A stretch of 64,000 nucleotides of DNA, taken from contig NZ_VUOS01000009.1 in assembly GCF_009829325.1 (NCBI RefSeq), positions 62,001-126,000 on the forward strand, read 5' to 3'. The notes beneath the pieces are model-generated. The model worked only from the letters and a program-made list of their open reading frames with translations. It searched no databases and was not told the origin of the DNA. A program made the position numbers and the translations under genes. How positions within the stretch are numbered: position 1 is the stretch's first letter; each line of letters opens with the position of its first letter. Positions 6,804-15,272 of the stretch are shown here, piece after piece. This DNA comes from Nocardia sp. CY41. GTDB lineage: Bacteria > Actinomycetota > Actinomycetes > Mycobacteriales > Mycobacteriaceae.

Positions 6804-8955
6804 GGCCGGCCGCCGCCTCGTCGGCGCGGCTCAGGCCGCACAGTCCGATCAGGTCCTCGTGCAGCTCGAACCAGACGGTGTGGTAGCTGTCCAGCACGGG
6901 CCGGGCGACCCAGGCGTGATCACCGGCCGCGATCCGCTCGATCGCGTGCGCGAACCGGTCCGAGTACCGGGCCAGCCGCGGTGCGACCGCGCCGATCCGC
7001 CGCAGCAGCGGCTGAGCGGCGCGATGCAGATCGGTCAATCGGGTCAGTACCGCACCGTCGTAGTCGGCGTCGGCGTGATCGTTGACGGTGGCCGGATCTT
7101 TCATCTGCCACGCGGTGACGATTTCTTTGAAAGCTCCGTTGAAATCGCAGAATTCGGCGTACACGGAGGCGATCGCGGCGCGGTCGACCGTTCGTCGTTC
7201 CGTCGCCAGCAGGCCGTCCAAGTGCTGTCTGCCTTCCGGTGTGAGCCGCACACCGATCGGCGTCGCGGCGCACCAGCCTCCGGCCACCAGCTCCTCGCAT
7301 CGAGCGGCGACGATTTCGGCCGACGCACCCACGCCCGCGGCCAGCGCGTCGTAGGCGGCCCGGCCTTTGATTCCGATCAGCCGCAGCAGATCGAGTTCGG
7401 GAATCTCCGTCACCGTTGCCGGGGGCGCCACGTCCACAGTCGGCGCGCCTTCGGTCGCCCGCGCGTCCAGCCGCGCCGCCAACCTGTCCAGGTCTGTGCC
7501 CGCCCACTCGGCCAGTCGGCCGACGTCCGCGAGGGTGCCCGCGTCGACGGGCTTGCCTTCGACCCGCCCGGGCCAGACCGTGCCCGCGCCACCGTCGACG
7601 GTCACCACCTGACCGGCCAGCGTCGCGACGACGCCGGGGCCGCAGCCGACCACGCACGGCCTGCCGATCTCGCGGCTGACCAGCGCGGCGTGCGAAGTGG
7701 CGCCGCCCAGCCCGGTGACGATCGCGCGGGCGGCGATCATGCCGTGCAGGTCATCGGGGCTGGTGGTGGGACGCACGAGGATCACGTCCTCGCCGGCTTC
7801 CGCGCGACGCTCCGCTTCGTGCGGATCGCTGACGGCGACGCCGGACGCCAGCCCTGGACACGCGGATTCACCGCGCGCCAGCGGCGTTCCCGAATACTCG
7901 CCGGTCGCCGGGCGCAGCACGGTCCGCACCTGTTCGGCGGTGACCCGGTTCAGCGCTTCCTCCGCGCCGATGAGTCCCTCCTCGGCCATCGCCACCGCGG
8001 CGCGCACCGCCGCCCGTGCCGATCGCTTGGCGGCGCGGGACTGCAACAGCCACAGGGCGCCGGACTCGACGGTGAATTCGATGTCCTGGATGTCGCGGCC
8101 GTCGCGTTCCAGCAAGTCGGCGGCCGCGACGAGTCGGGCGTGCACCTCGGGCAGCACGGTGGCCAGTTCATCGAGCGGTCGCGGGGTGGTCCGGCCGGAC
8201 ACCACGTCCTCCCCCTGCCCACCGACCAGCCATTCGCCGAACAGCGCGCGCTCGCCGGTGTTCGGGTTGCGGCTGAACAGCACACCGGTGCCAGATCTCT
8301 CGTCGAGATTGCCGAAGACCATGGCTTGTACCGTCACGGCGGTGCCGAGGGTCCCGGAGACGCCGCGATTGCGCCGATACGTCTGCGCCCGAGGTGAATC
8401 CCAGGACCGGAACACCGCGCTGATCGCCGCCCGCAACTGCTCCCAGGGATCCTCCGGCACCGCACCGGCGGGGTCACCCAGCACGGTTTCGCGATATTGG
8501 GTCCGGAACCGCTCGCGCGTATCGACCGCGTAGCCCGGATTCCCGCTCTCCGCCGCCAGCGCACGCGCAACCGCGTCGTTCATGCCGAGGTTCAGCACCG
8601 TGTCCATCATCCCCGGCATGCTCACCGCGGCGCCCGAACGCACCGACACCAGCAGTGGCCGGGCGCCGGCTCCGAAGCTCCTCCCGGTGCCGCGTTCCAG
8701 GGCGGCGATGCCCGCCCGGACACCGTGCCAGACGTCCTCGCCGATCTCCCCGTGCGCCGAGAAGTCGGCCCATCCCTCGATGGTGATGACGAACGCGGGC
8801 GGCACCGGCAGACCGAGCGCACGCATGCGGTTGACGCTCCATGCCTTCCCGCCGATGCGTTCACGGGACAGCGAACAGGCGCCGTCGAGTTCGACGACCG
8901 GCCCCGCGCCCGCAGCCTCGTCGTTTCGCTCCACTAGCTCTGCTCCGGCTGTCAT
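6793..8955 (-). CDS. ppdK: PPDK-like protein: ATP-grasp plus phospho-His domain with novel C-terminal extension
   Basis: 720 residues. Residues about 20-310 are the PEP-synthase/PPDK ATP-binding domain (GGKAWSVNRM at 35-44, SVRSGAAVSMPGMMDTVLNLG at about 104-124, LFSRNPNTGE, DIEFTVESG). Residues 350-465 are the swivel domain with GGATSHAALVSREIG, candidate phospho-His422. The C-terminal PEP/pyruvate TIM barrel of true PPDK is missing, as in the short M. tuberculosis PpdK (Rv1127c). In its place are about 250 extra residues: a winged-helix-like segment (about 517-580, ending VRLTPEGRQHL) and a helical segment to the end. The ATG at 8955 has AAGGAG 6 bases upstream. It overlaps the phosphatase gene and probably works with it. 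The acceptor of its phosphate is unknown. Confidence 0.88.
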   Translation of the reverse strand: MTAGAELVERNDEAAGAGPVVELDGACSLSRERIGGKAWSVNRMRALGLPVPPAFVITIEGWADFSAHGEIGEDVWHGVRAGIAALERGTGRSFGAGARPLLVSVRSGAAVSMPGMMDTVLNLGMNDAVARALAAESGNPGYAVDTRERFRTQYRETVLGDPAGAVPEDPWEQLRAAISAVFRSWDSPRAQTYRRNRGVSGTLGTAVTVQAMVFGNLDERSGTGVLFSRNPNTGERALFGEWLVGGQGEDVVSGRTTPRPLDELATVLPEVHARLVAAADLLERDGRDIQDIEFTVESGALWLLQSRAAKRSARAAVRAAVAMAEEGLIGAEEALNRVTAEQVRTVLRPATGEYSGTPLARGESACPGLASGVAVSDPHEAERRAEAGEDVILVRPTTSPDDLHGMIAARAIVTGLGGATSHAALVSREIGRPCVVGCGPGVVATLAGQVVTVDGGAGTVWPGRVEGKPVDAGTLADVGRLAEWAGTDLDRLAARLDARATEGAPTVDVAPPATVTEIPELDLLRLIGIKGRAAYDALAAGVGASAEIVAARCEELVAGGWCAATPIGVRLTPEGRQHLDGLLATERRTVDRAAIASVYAEFCDFNGAFKEIVTAWQMKDPATVNDHADADYDGAVLTRLTDLHRAAQPLLRRIGAVAPRLARYSDRFAHAIERIAAGDHAWVARPVLDSYHTVWFELHEDLIGLCGLSRADEAAAGRAH

Positions 8956-9335
8956 GTCACTCCTTAGCACTCGCTGAACACTCCGCGCCCCAGCGCGATT
9001 CGCAACCTCGGAGACCGGCCCGTGCCGGACCGGACGCGAACCGCGGCGCACACACCTGTCGCTCGTTTCGAGCCTGCCGTGCCATCGGTCACCTGCCGTA
9101 CCCGTGGTCCCGCTGAGCAGGACGGTTCCGATGAGCCGAGCGGACACGGCGTGTCGTGTAACCCTGCTGGTCGTCGCCACCGTTGCTCGATCGGTTTGCC
9201 GCGCCGATGCCGGTATCCGCTTGCGGCGGTGGCGCACGGCTGCTGCGAACGCGTGACCGGGAAAGAATTCCCGGTCAACGGGATATCCGGCCGCGATCAC
9301 ACCGCGTCGCCCAGTCGATGCGGCACGATCGCGAC
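8956..9335. other. Divergent intergenic region
   Basis: 380 bases between the divergent PPDK-like and FadD genes, presumably with both promoters. The long frames that cross it have no ribosome sites. No repeat or operator was convincing. Confidence 0.5.
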
Positions 9336-10937
9336 ATGGATCGACGCGATGCAGCGACCGGTGAGTTCGCGACGATTCCGGCGGTGCTGGCCGAGCGGGC
9401 GCGGCGGGACGGCACGCGGGTCGCGGTGGTGTCACCGGAGGGGCAGCTCACCTACGCCGGACTCGCCGCGGCAGCGCGGCGTGTCACACAGGCGGTGATG
9501 GCGCGATCGGTGCGGCCCGGCGAGCGGGTGGCGATCTGGGCGCCCAACACCCCACGGTGGGTGATCGCCGCGCTCGGCGTGCTCGGTGCGGGCGCGACGC
9601 TGGTTCCTCTCGGCACTCGACTGCGCGGTCCGGAGGCAGCGGGCATCCTCGCTCGTAGCCGGTGCCGCATGTTGCTCACCGTGAGCGACTTCCTCGGCAA
9701 CGACTACCCGGGAATGCTGCGGGCATCGGGGAGCGCGCTGCCGGAGTTGCGGACCGTCGTATTTCTCGACGAGTCCCGCGAGAACAGACCCGAGGAGCTC
9801 TCATGGGCTCGCTTTCTCGACCTCGGCGAGGTGATACCCGTCGCCGAAGCCGACGCGCGGAGCGCGTCCGTGGCACCGGAGTCGATCTCCGACATCTTGT
9901 TCACGTCCGGAACCACGGGCGCACCGAAAGGCGTGCCGACCACCCACCGGCAGACGATCGAGGCTTTCACCCACTGGGCCGACGCGGTCACCCTCTCCGG
10001 TGACGACAGATATCTGCTGGTCAACCCGTTCGCCCACACCTTCGGCTATAAGGCCGGGATCATCGCGTGCCTGCTGCGCGGCGCCACCATGGTGCCGGTG
10101 GACCGCTTCGATCCGGAGCGGGTGTTCGGTGTCATCGAGCGCGAGCGGATCACCGTGCTGACCGGTCCGCCGACGCTCTTCCACGACCTGCTCGCCCACG
10201 ACCGGCGCGCCGATTGTGACCTGAGCTCACTGCGCCTGGCGGGCACCGGTGGTTCCAGCGTGCCGACGGAGTTGGTGGAGCGAATCCGCCGTGAATTGGG
10301 TGCGGGAGAAGTATTCACCGGATACGGACTGACCGAATCAACCGGTGTCGCCACGGTCTGCCCACCCGATACCCCCATGGTCCTGCTCGCTGAGACCGTA
10401 GGAAAAGCATTGCCGGAAACGCAAATTCACGTCGTGGACGACGCCGGGCAGCCGGTGCCGGTCGGCCAGCCCGGCGAGATAGTGGTTCGCGGCCCGAATG
10501 TGATGCACGGCTACCTCGACGACCCCGCAGCAACAGCGACCGCCATCGATGCGGGCGGCTGGTTACACACCGGCGACATCGGCACCCTCGACGCCGACGG
10601 CTACCTGCGCATCACCGACCGCCGCACGGATATGTTCATGGTAGGCGGTTTCAACGTCTACCCCGCCGAAATCGAGCGCATCCTGCGTAGCCACCCCGCC
10701 ATCGGAGAGGCCGCCGTGATCGGCGTCCCCGACGCACGTCTCGGCGAGGTCGGCCACGCCTTCGTCGTCCCCGACGGCATCGCCGAAATCGACCCCGCCG
10801 AGATAATCGCCTGGGCCCGGACCCATTTGGCAGGCTATAAGCTCCCGCGCCGCCTCGAAATCGTAGCGGCACTACCCCGGAACGCCAGCGGAAAGGTCCT
10901 CAAACGCGTCCTGCGTTCGCACGTGGCGCAACCCTGA
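9336..10937 (+). CDS. FadD3-like acyl-CoA synthetase
   Basis: 533 residues of the ANL adenylating family. P-loop DILFTSGTTGAPKGV, the aromatic NPFAHTFGYKAGI segment, GYGLTES (A5), GWLHTGDIGTLD (A7), RRTDMFMVGGFNVYPAEIE (A8 hinge) and the C-terminal catalytic Lys in NASGKVLK are all present. The HTFGYKAG and GPPTLFHDLL wording is very close to FadD3, which activates the steroid-ring product HIP with CoA, so a bicyclic or short-chain carboxylate substrate is likely. The start is uncertain: ATG 9336 (MDRRDA) or 9318; neither has a clear ribosome site. Confidence 0.86.
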   Translation: MDRRDAATGEFATIPAVLAERARRDGTRVAVVSPEGQLTYAGLAAAARRVTQAVMARSVRPGERVAIWAPNTPRWVIAALGVLGAGATLVPLGTRLRGPEAAGILARSRCRMLLTVSDFLGNDYPGMLRASGSALPELRTVVFLDESRENRPEELSWARFLDLGEVIPVAEADARSASVAPESISDILFTSGTTGAPKGVPTTHRQTIEAFTHWADAVTLSGDDRYLLVNPFAHTFGYKAGIIACLLRGATMVPVDRFDPERVFGVIERERITVLTGPPTLFHDLLAHDRRADCDLSSLRLAGTGGSSVPTELVERIRRELGAGEVFTGYGLTESTGVATVCPPDTPMVLLAETVGKALPETQIHVVDDAGQPVPVGQPGEIVVRGPNVMHGYLDDPAATATAIDAGGWLHTGDIGTLDADGYLRITDRRTDMFMVGGFNVYPAEIERILRSHPAIGEAAVIGVPDARLGEVGHAFVVPDGIAEIDPAEIIAWARTHLAGYKLPRRLEIVAALPRNASGKVLKRVLRSHVAQP

Positions 10938-11330
10938 GCACTCCGTGCCCGCTCGCACGTTCGAGGACGTGCCCGCTGGCGCTGGTTACAAAAACTGCGA
11001 GGCCTCCACTCGGCGCTCGATTGCCTCGAAAAATTCCGATATCGGTCTTCTATGCTCGACGTGGATCGGTTCGATGCCGGATCGCATCCGGGCCCGGCAA
11101 GACTCGCGCGCTGTACGAGCTGCAACTCGAGTAGGCGCGCTGCGGCATCCGGTGCGCCGCCTACACGGTGTGACCCGGGCAGATGAGCCCGGTAGGGGTC
11201 TGGTGCCAGCCCTGCGCGTCGAGCCAGTCCCGCACCGGGCCCCGCGCTTGGCCTGCATTCGTGTATTCGCGGGTAGAGGCTCTTCCGCCGTGTTGGTGGC
11301 CTGGCAGTAGAAGTCGAGGTTGCTTTCTCG
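10938..11330. other. Gene-poor stretch
   Basis: 393 bases between the FadD3-like gene and the S1 protein gene. Apart from a possible coding remnant on the minus strand (11161-11312), nothing is recognisable. No tRNA-like cloverleaf was found. Confidence 0.45.
11161..11312 (-). pseudogene. Possible C-terminal remnant of a small protein
   Basis: One minus-strand frame reads ARGPVRDWLDAQGWHQTP then TGLICPGHTV and stops at 11161. This is protein-like in composition (W, Cys and His spacing) but has no start codon in frame, and the adjacent frame upstream (a DFYCQATNTAEE stretch) also looks coding, suggesting a frameshift. Weak evidence based on composition only. Confidence 0.25.
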
Positions 11331-12824
11331 TCAACTGGGCGCAACGGCCTGTTTGCGTGACAGGGTGATTCGGCGGCGTTTCGGGTCGACGTCGATGACC
11401 TTCACGTGGAGATCGTCGCCGACCTGGACGACGTCTTCGGGCTTGTCCACGTGTCCTGCGGCCAGTTCGGAGTTGTGCACCAGCCCTTCGAAGCCATCTC
11501 GGCGGTCCTCGATACGGACGAACGCGCCGAACGACACGAGCTTGGTGACGCGGCCGCGGACAATCTGGCCGACCTGCTGCACGATCTGCGGCATCGGATC
11601 CTCTTGCAGTGCCTTGAGCGACAGAGACACACGTTCGCGCACCATGTCGACGTCGAGGATCTGTGCGGTGATCTCCTGGCCGACGGTGAGGATCTCGGAG
11701 GGGTGGTTGACGGGTCGCCAGGACAGTTCCGGAATGTTGATCATCGCGGTGAAGCCGCCGATGTCGACAAATACCCCAAAGTTGGCGATCTGACGGACGG
11801 TGCCGTTACAGATCTGGCCTCGGTGAAGGGTCTTCAACAACGCCCAGTCGTGATCGCTCGGGGTCGGTTCGGTCCTCCACCGGGCCCGCAGGACACCGTC
11901 GCTGTCGGGCAGGACGGCGGTGAACAGGGGGTGGCGTTCGTCGACATACAGGGAAAGCACGGTTGCGGCACGTGCGCCGGTGACCCTCGCGGACAGTTCG
12001 GTGAACTGGGTCTCGTCAGCAATGATGCTGGTGATGTGGCTGTGTTCGTCCTCCCAGACGAGTTCGATCGAGCCTTCGTCGGGGAGAGTGGCAAGGATCT
12101 CCTCGACGTCGGTGGACAAGTCCGGCCGGACGGTGAGTCGAGCACGAGGGGTGAGTTCGGCGCGTACCGCATCCACAGTGTCGCTGGTGAGGCGGTGCCA
12201 GCGAGACGCGTTGAAAATGTAGCCCTCTTCCAAGATGACAGTTTGGTGTGTGGCAATGCACCAACGCAGCCTGGCCCAGAAAATGTCGTCGGCGGGTCGC
12301 TGTTCATCGGGCACGTCGTCGAAGGCCGCATCGTAGGGGGATGCCTCGAGCCGTTCGGGAAACAGCCCCAGTTCGCGGGTACAGGACAATGCCCTTTCAC
12401 AGGGGTCGCTCGTGCCGACATAGACGTATTGGTCCCACCCGACGTGCACGGCGAACACGTCCTCTACCTCGAGGCGGCACCAGACGCCGTTGTCGCGAAG
12501 CATTGCTCGAACCAACTGCAGGCCGACGGCCACCGGAACCTGTGCGCCGTCGTGGAAACCGGTGAGGTCGGGCGGGAAGAGCCCGGCCAGACCGTGGCCT
12601 TCGATAGGCGGCTCCAGGCCGAAGTGGACGTGGCCGGCGATGTGCGGTTCTCGTATGGTCAGCTGGTGGACGCCGGTGTCTTCGGCGAAGGCGGCCACCG
12701 CCTGCAGGTAGGCGGCTTCGACCGGCCCGTGGTCGCTGACCGATTCCTCGGCGCCGGTATAGCTGCCGTGCTCGTCGCGGTCTGCGGGGTCGTACTTGGT
12801 GACCCGGTAGGTGTAGGGCAGCAC
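11331..12824 (-). CDS. S1-domain RNA-binding protein with an unrecognised N-terminal half
   Basis: 497 residues. Residues 1 to about 320 are acidic, rich in W and Y, and not recognised. Two S1 RNA-binding domains follow: about 335-405 (GQICNGTVRQIANFGVFVDI ... VSLSLKAL) and about 417-492 (GQIVRGRVTKLVSFGAFVRI ... RRITLSRKQ). The second resembles the last repeats of ribosomal protein S1. The GTG at 12824 follows the resolvase stop with one base between (TGA-C-GTG), so translation is coupled to the resolvase-like gene. It could be a ribosome- or mRNA-associated regulator; no enzymatic motif is visible in the N-terminal half. Confidence 0.8.
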   Translation of the reverse strand: MLPYTYRVTKYDPADRDEHGSYTGAEESVSDHGPVEAAYLQAVAAFAEDTGVHQLTIREPHIAGHVHFGLEPPIEGHGLAGLFPPDLTGFHDGAQVPVAVGLQLVRAMLRDNGVWCRLEVEDVFAVHVGWDQYVYVGTSDPCERALSCTRELGLFPERLEASPYDAAFDDVPDEQRPADDIFWARLRWCIATHQTVILEEGYIFNASRWHRLTSDTVDAVRAELTPRARLTVRPDLSTDVEEILATLPDEGSIELVWEDEHSHITSIIADETQFTELSARVTGARAATVLSLYVDERHPLFTAVLPDSDGVLRARWRTEPTPSDHDWALLKTLHRGQICNGTVRQIANFGVFVDIGGFTAMINIPELSWRPVNHPSEILTVGQEITAQILDVDMVRERVSLSLKALQEDPMPQIVQQVGQIVRGRVTKLVSFGAFVRIEDRRDGFEGLVHNSELAAGHVDKPEDVVQVGDDLHVKVIDVDPKRRRITLSRKQAVAPS

Positions 12825-12825
12825 G

Positions 12826-13245
12826 TCACTGCCCTGCCCGGCTCGATGAGGACACCGTGGTCTTCTGGCGTTCCAGGACCCGGTAGACCGTCGCCCGGCT
12901 GACAGAGAACAGTTCGGCGAGATCGGCGATGGTGTGCTCGCCGGACCGGTGCTGCTGCAGCAAATGGGACTTCACACCGCGTGCGACCAGGGAGTCACCG
13001 ATCTCGCGGGCGTCGGGCACCGAACGGGCGAGCCGGTCGAGTTCGGGGACGACCAGGGGGTCGCCGGCCTGGACGGCCGCGAAAGCTTGGTCGAGACCTG
13101 GCCGGGTGCGGCGAGTGCCGGTGAGGCCGTGGTCGAGGTAGATCCGGTCTTCGGCGACGACGAGGCCACGCAGGATCTGTCGCTGGGCAGTCAGGTCCTG
13201 CTCGTCGGTGGAGCACCGAGCGTAGCCGATGAGAGTTGCGGTCAC
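12826..13245 (-). CDS. Serine resolvase-like protein with an internal deletion
   Basis: 139 residues. The N-terminus is a resolvase/invertase catalytic domain: YARCSTDEQ (Ser12 nucleophile, Arg10), AQR (Arg22), GDPLVVPELDRLARS (Arg71, Arg74). After VARGVK at residue 92 the sequence jumps directly to LLQQHRSGEHTIADLAELF and a resolvase-type HTH (SVSRATVYRVLER). Normal proteins of this type are about 185-200 residues; the missing part would be about 50 residues holding the end of the catalytic domain, the long E helix and the linker. The protein may bind DNA but is unlikely to recombine it. The GTG at 13245 was chosen because TATLIGYARCS is the typical N-terminus. Confidence 0.8.
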   Translation of the reverse strand: MTATLIGYARCSTDEQDLTAQRQILRGLVVAEDRIYLDHGLTGTRRTRPGLDQAFAAVQAGDPLVVPELDRLARSVPDAREIGDSLVARGVKSHLLQQHRSGEHTIADLAELFSVSRATVYRVLERQKTTVSSSSRAGQ

Positions 13246-13640
13246 ACGGGAAGCGTACGGTTGACCTCCCTCAGCGGACAGATCAGCGGACACCCTCAAT
13301 GAGACGGCATCTCGCCTGGTCGGCACATCCAGACAAAGCTTCTCCCGTGTGTCCGTTGGAGGTTCGGCTAACGGACACACATCCAGCCGCTGAAATCGAT
13401 CCGCCAGGACATGCCTCCCGGGGGGGCAGCCTCGGGAGTCCTGAGCCGTTACCCGCGCGTCCTACTTTGCGGCTTGTGACAGCTTCAGGAGTTCTGGGCC
13501 TTTGCGGACTGCCTGGCCGGAGGGTTTCGGGACACGATGCGAAACCGATTGCGTGCCCGCGGGTGTCGACGGACAATGCCTTCGACATCCGCTGATCCAG
13601 GCCCGTTGGCGCGGCGCCTGCTGCTTGGAGGGCAGTCGGA

Positions 13641-14609
13641 GTGTTCGTCGAACCACTGGCGGGGCATCGCTATTTCCGGACCGCTGACCCAGACGTAGCC
13701 CGGGCGGAGATGAGCGGGATTCTGCGTGAGCACCGGCTCGATCCGGGCGCCTCCACCATGGAGGCCAGCTGCAATGTCGTCCGGTACGGCGATGTCGGCC
13801 TGGTCTACAAGCATTACGGGGTTCAGGTTCGGATCCGGACCGAACCCATCGAAACCTTCCGCCTAGTGCAAATACCGCTGGCCGGGTGGGCCCGGGTGCT
13901 CAACGGGAGCACGGATATCGCCTCCGACCCGGCGGTGGCCTCGGTTCCGGACCCGGACGCGCCCCTGGACATGAACTGGCACGAGAGCAGCAGGCAACTC
14001 CTCGTCCGATTCGACCGTGCCGCGTTGGACGACCATTTGCGGCGGATGCTGGGCCGGCCGCCGGATCGTCCGCTACGGATGGCCGTCGCCATGCAATTGC
14101 GGTCACCGGCCGCCCGGATCTGGTTCGAATCGCTGCGCATGCTGCAGACCGACGCCGAAGGCCCCGGCCTGTTCCTGGATCCGCGGCTGCGGCCGCAGGT
14201 CGAGCAGCTGATGATGTCCCAACTCCTGCTGGCGCAGCCGAACAGCTACTCGGAGCTCCTGCTCGACGGCGCCCCCGGAAACTCGACGCCGCGTCCCATC
14301 CGCCTGGCCGAACAACTCATTGCCGACCATGCGCACGAAATGCTCACCATCACCGATATCGCGGAGGCAGTGGGACTTTCGGTGCGGAGCCTGCAGGAGG
14401 GCTTCCGGCGATATCTCGGCACCACACCGACGGCGCGATTGCGTGAAGCCCGGCTCGTGGGCGTGCACACCGCGCTGGCCGCCGCGGACCCCACCAAGAC
14501 TACGGTCGCCGCGGTGGCCGCAGACTGGGGGTTCTGGCATCTGGGCCGTTTTTCTGCTCTGTACCGGCGGCGATGGGGTGTGCCGCCGTCGGTGACGTTG
14601 CGCGCCTGA
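13641..14609 (+). CDS. AraC-family transcriptional regulator
   Basis: 322 residues. The N-terminal two thirds fit the AraC-binding-like domain of catabolic regulators. The C-terminal double HTH (about 218-322) shows LTITDIAEAVGLSVRSLQEGF, then YLGTTPTARLREARL, and the second helix pair ending FSALYRRRWGVPPS. GTG at 13641 with TGGAGGG about 9 bases before. It lies upstream of a lipid/steroid-type gene block and may control it, but its nearest gene is the secreted I36-like protein. Effector unknown. Confidence 0.88.
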   Translation: MFVEPLAGHRYFRTADPDVARAEMSGILREHRLDPGASTMEASCNVVRYGDVGLVYKHYGVQVRIRTEPIETFRLVQIPLAGWARVLNGSTDIASDPAVASVPDPDAPLDMNWHESSRQLLVRFDRAALDDHLRRMLGRPPDRPLRMAVAMQLRSPAARIWFESLRMLQTDAEGPGLFLDPRLRPQVEQLMMSQLLLAQPNSYSELLLDGAPGNSTPRPIRLAEQLIADHAHEMLTITDIAEAVGLSVRSLQEGFRRYLGTTPTARLREARLVGVHTALAAADPTKTTVAAVAADWGFWHLGRFSALYRRRWGVPPSVTLRA

Positions 14610-14755
14610 CCCGCCGCGCAGCGCTGAACCCGCCGCGCAGGTCGGACAGAACTCGCGCCAGGTGGATAGTCGCGGGCGGTCCGCTCCACCCATCATGAGT
14701 GCGGCGGATTTCCGCCGCACCGATACCCGATCCCATCGGCTTCGAAGGGTCAATC

Positions 14756-15136
14756 ATGCTCTCACTCAAATCGTTTCGCCGCCTCGGTGTCGTGGCAGCA
14801 GCCACCTTCGCGGTCGCCGGGTACGGCGCAGCCCTCGCGCCGGCGCCGGCGTCGGCGGCCTACGACTGCCCGGGCGGACTGTTCTGCGGCTACGACCAGC
14901 GCGGCGGGACCGGCATGTTCGTGCAGGTCGACAACAACTGTCTGTTGCACGACATCGGCAACGAAGGAATCGGAGATCGTTTGAGCTCGTACTGGAACCG
15001 CACGGGAAAGACGGTCGGAGTCTACAACTGGACCGGTCAGGAGTGGCAACTGCTCGTCTCGGTGCCCGACAACGCCAAGGGCAATGTGCCCGCCGGCGGT
15101 GACAACAAAGCCGATGCCCTGTGGGTCTGCCACTGA
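14756..15136 (+). CDS. Secreted Cys-containing protein, peptidase inhibitor I36-like
   Basis: 126 residues. A signal peptide spans about 1-34 (basic MLSLKSFRR, hydrophobic core, cleavage near APASA/AYDCPGG). The mature part has four Cys in CPGGLFCGY ... NNC ... VCH, which fits the actinobacterial peptidase-inhibitor I36 family (small Streptomyces metalloprotease-inhibitor fold). ATG at 14756 follows GAAGGG. Followed by a strong terminator. Inhibitor activity is inferred from the family only. Confidence 0.78.
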   Translation: MLSLKSFRRLGVVAAATFAVAGYGAALAPAPASAAYDCPGGLFCGYDQRGGTGMFVQVDNNCLLHDIGNEGIGDRLSSYWNRTGKTVGVYNWTGQEWQLLVSVPDNAKGNVPAGGDNKADALWVCH

Positions 15137-15158
15137 GGGTTGCAATTTGCGATACTCG

Positions 15159-15193
15159 GTAAACCCTCCCGGCGCGCAGCCAGGAGGGTTTAC
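15159..15193. terminator. Terminator between convergent genes
   Basis: An 11-base perfect stem (15159-15169 with 15183-15193) and 13-base loop lies between the I36-like gene and the convergent SDR gene at 15273. Confidence 0.75.
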
Positions 15194-15272
15194 GTCATCG
15201 CAGTTCGCGAACTTCTCGAGTGCGGTAGGACCACCTCGTGGACTGTGTGATCAGCGGGAAGGTCCCGGACCG

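Noticed and set aside
6691-8397. 568-residue plus-strand frame opposite the PPDK-like gene
   Set aside because: Mirror of the real gene, without domain motifs or ribosome site; common in GC-rich DNA.
12826-13245. An active IS607-type or Tn3-type element
   Set aside because: No TnpB or transposase gene and no terminal inverted repeats were found around the resolvase, and its catalytic domain is deleted.
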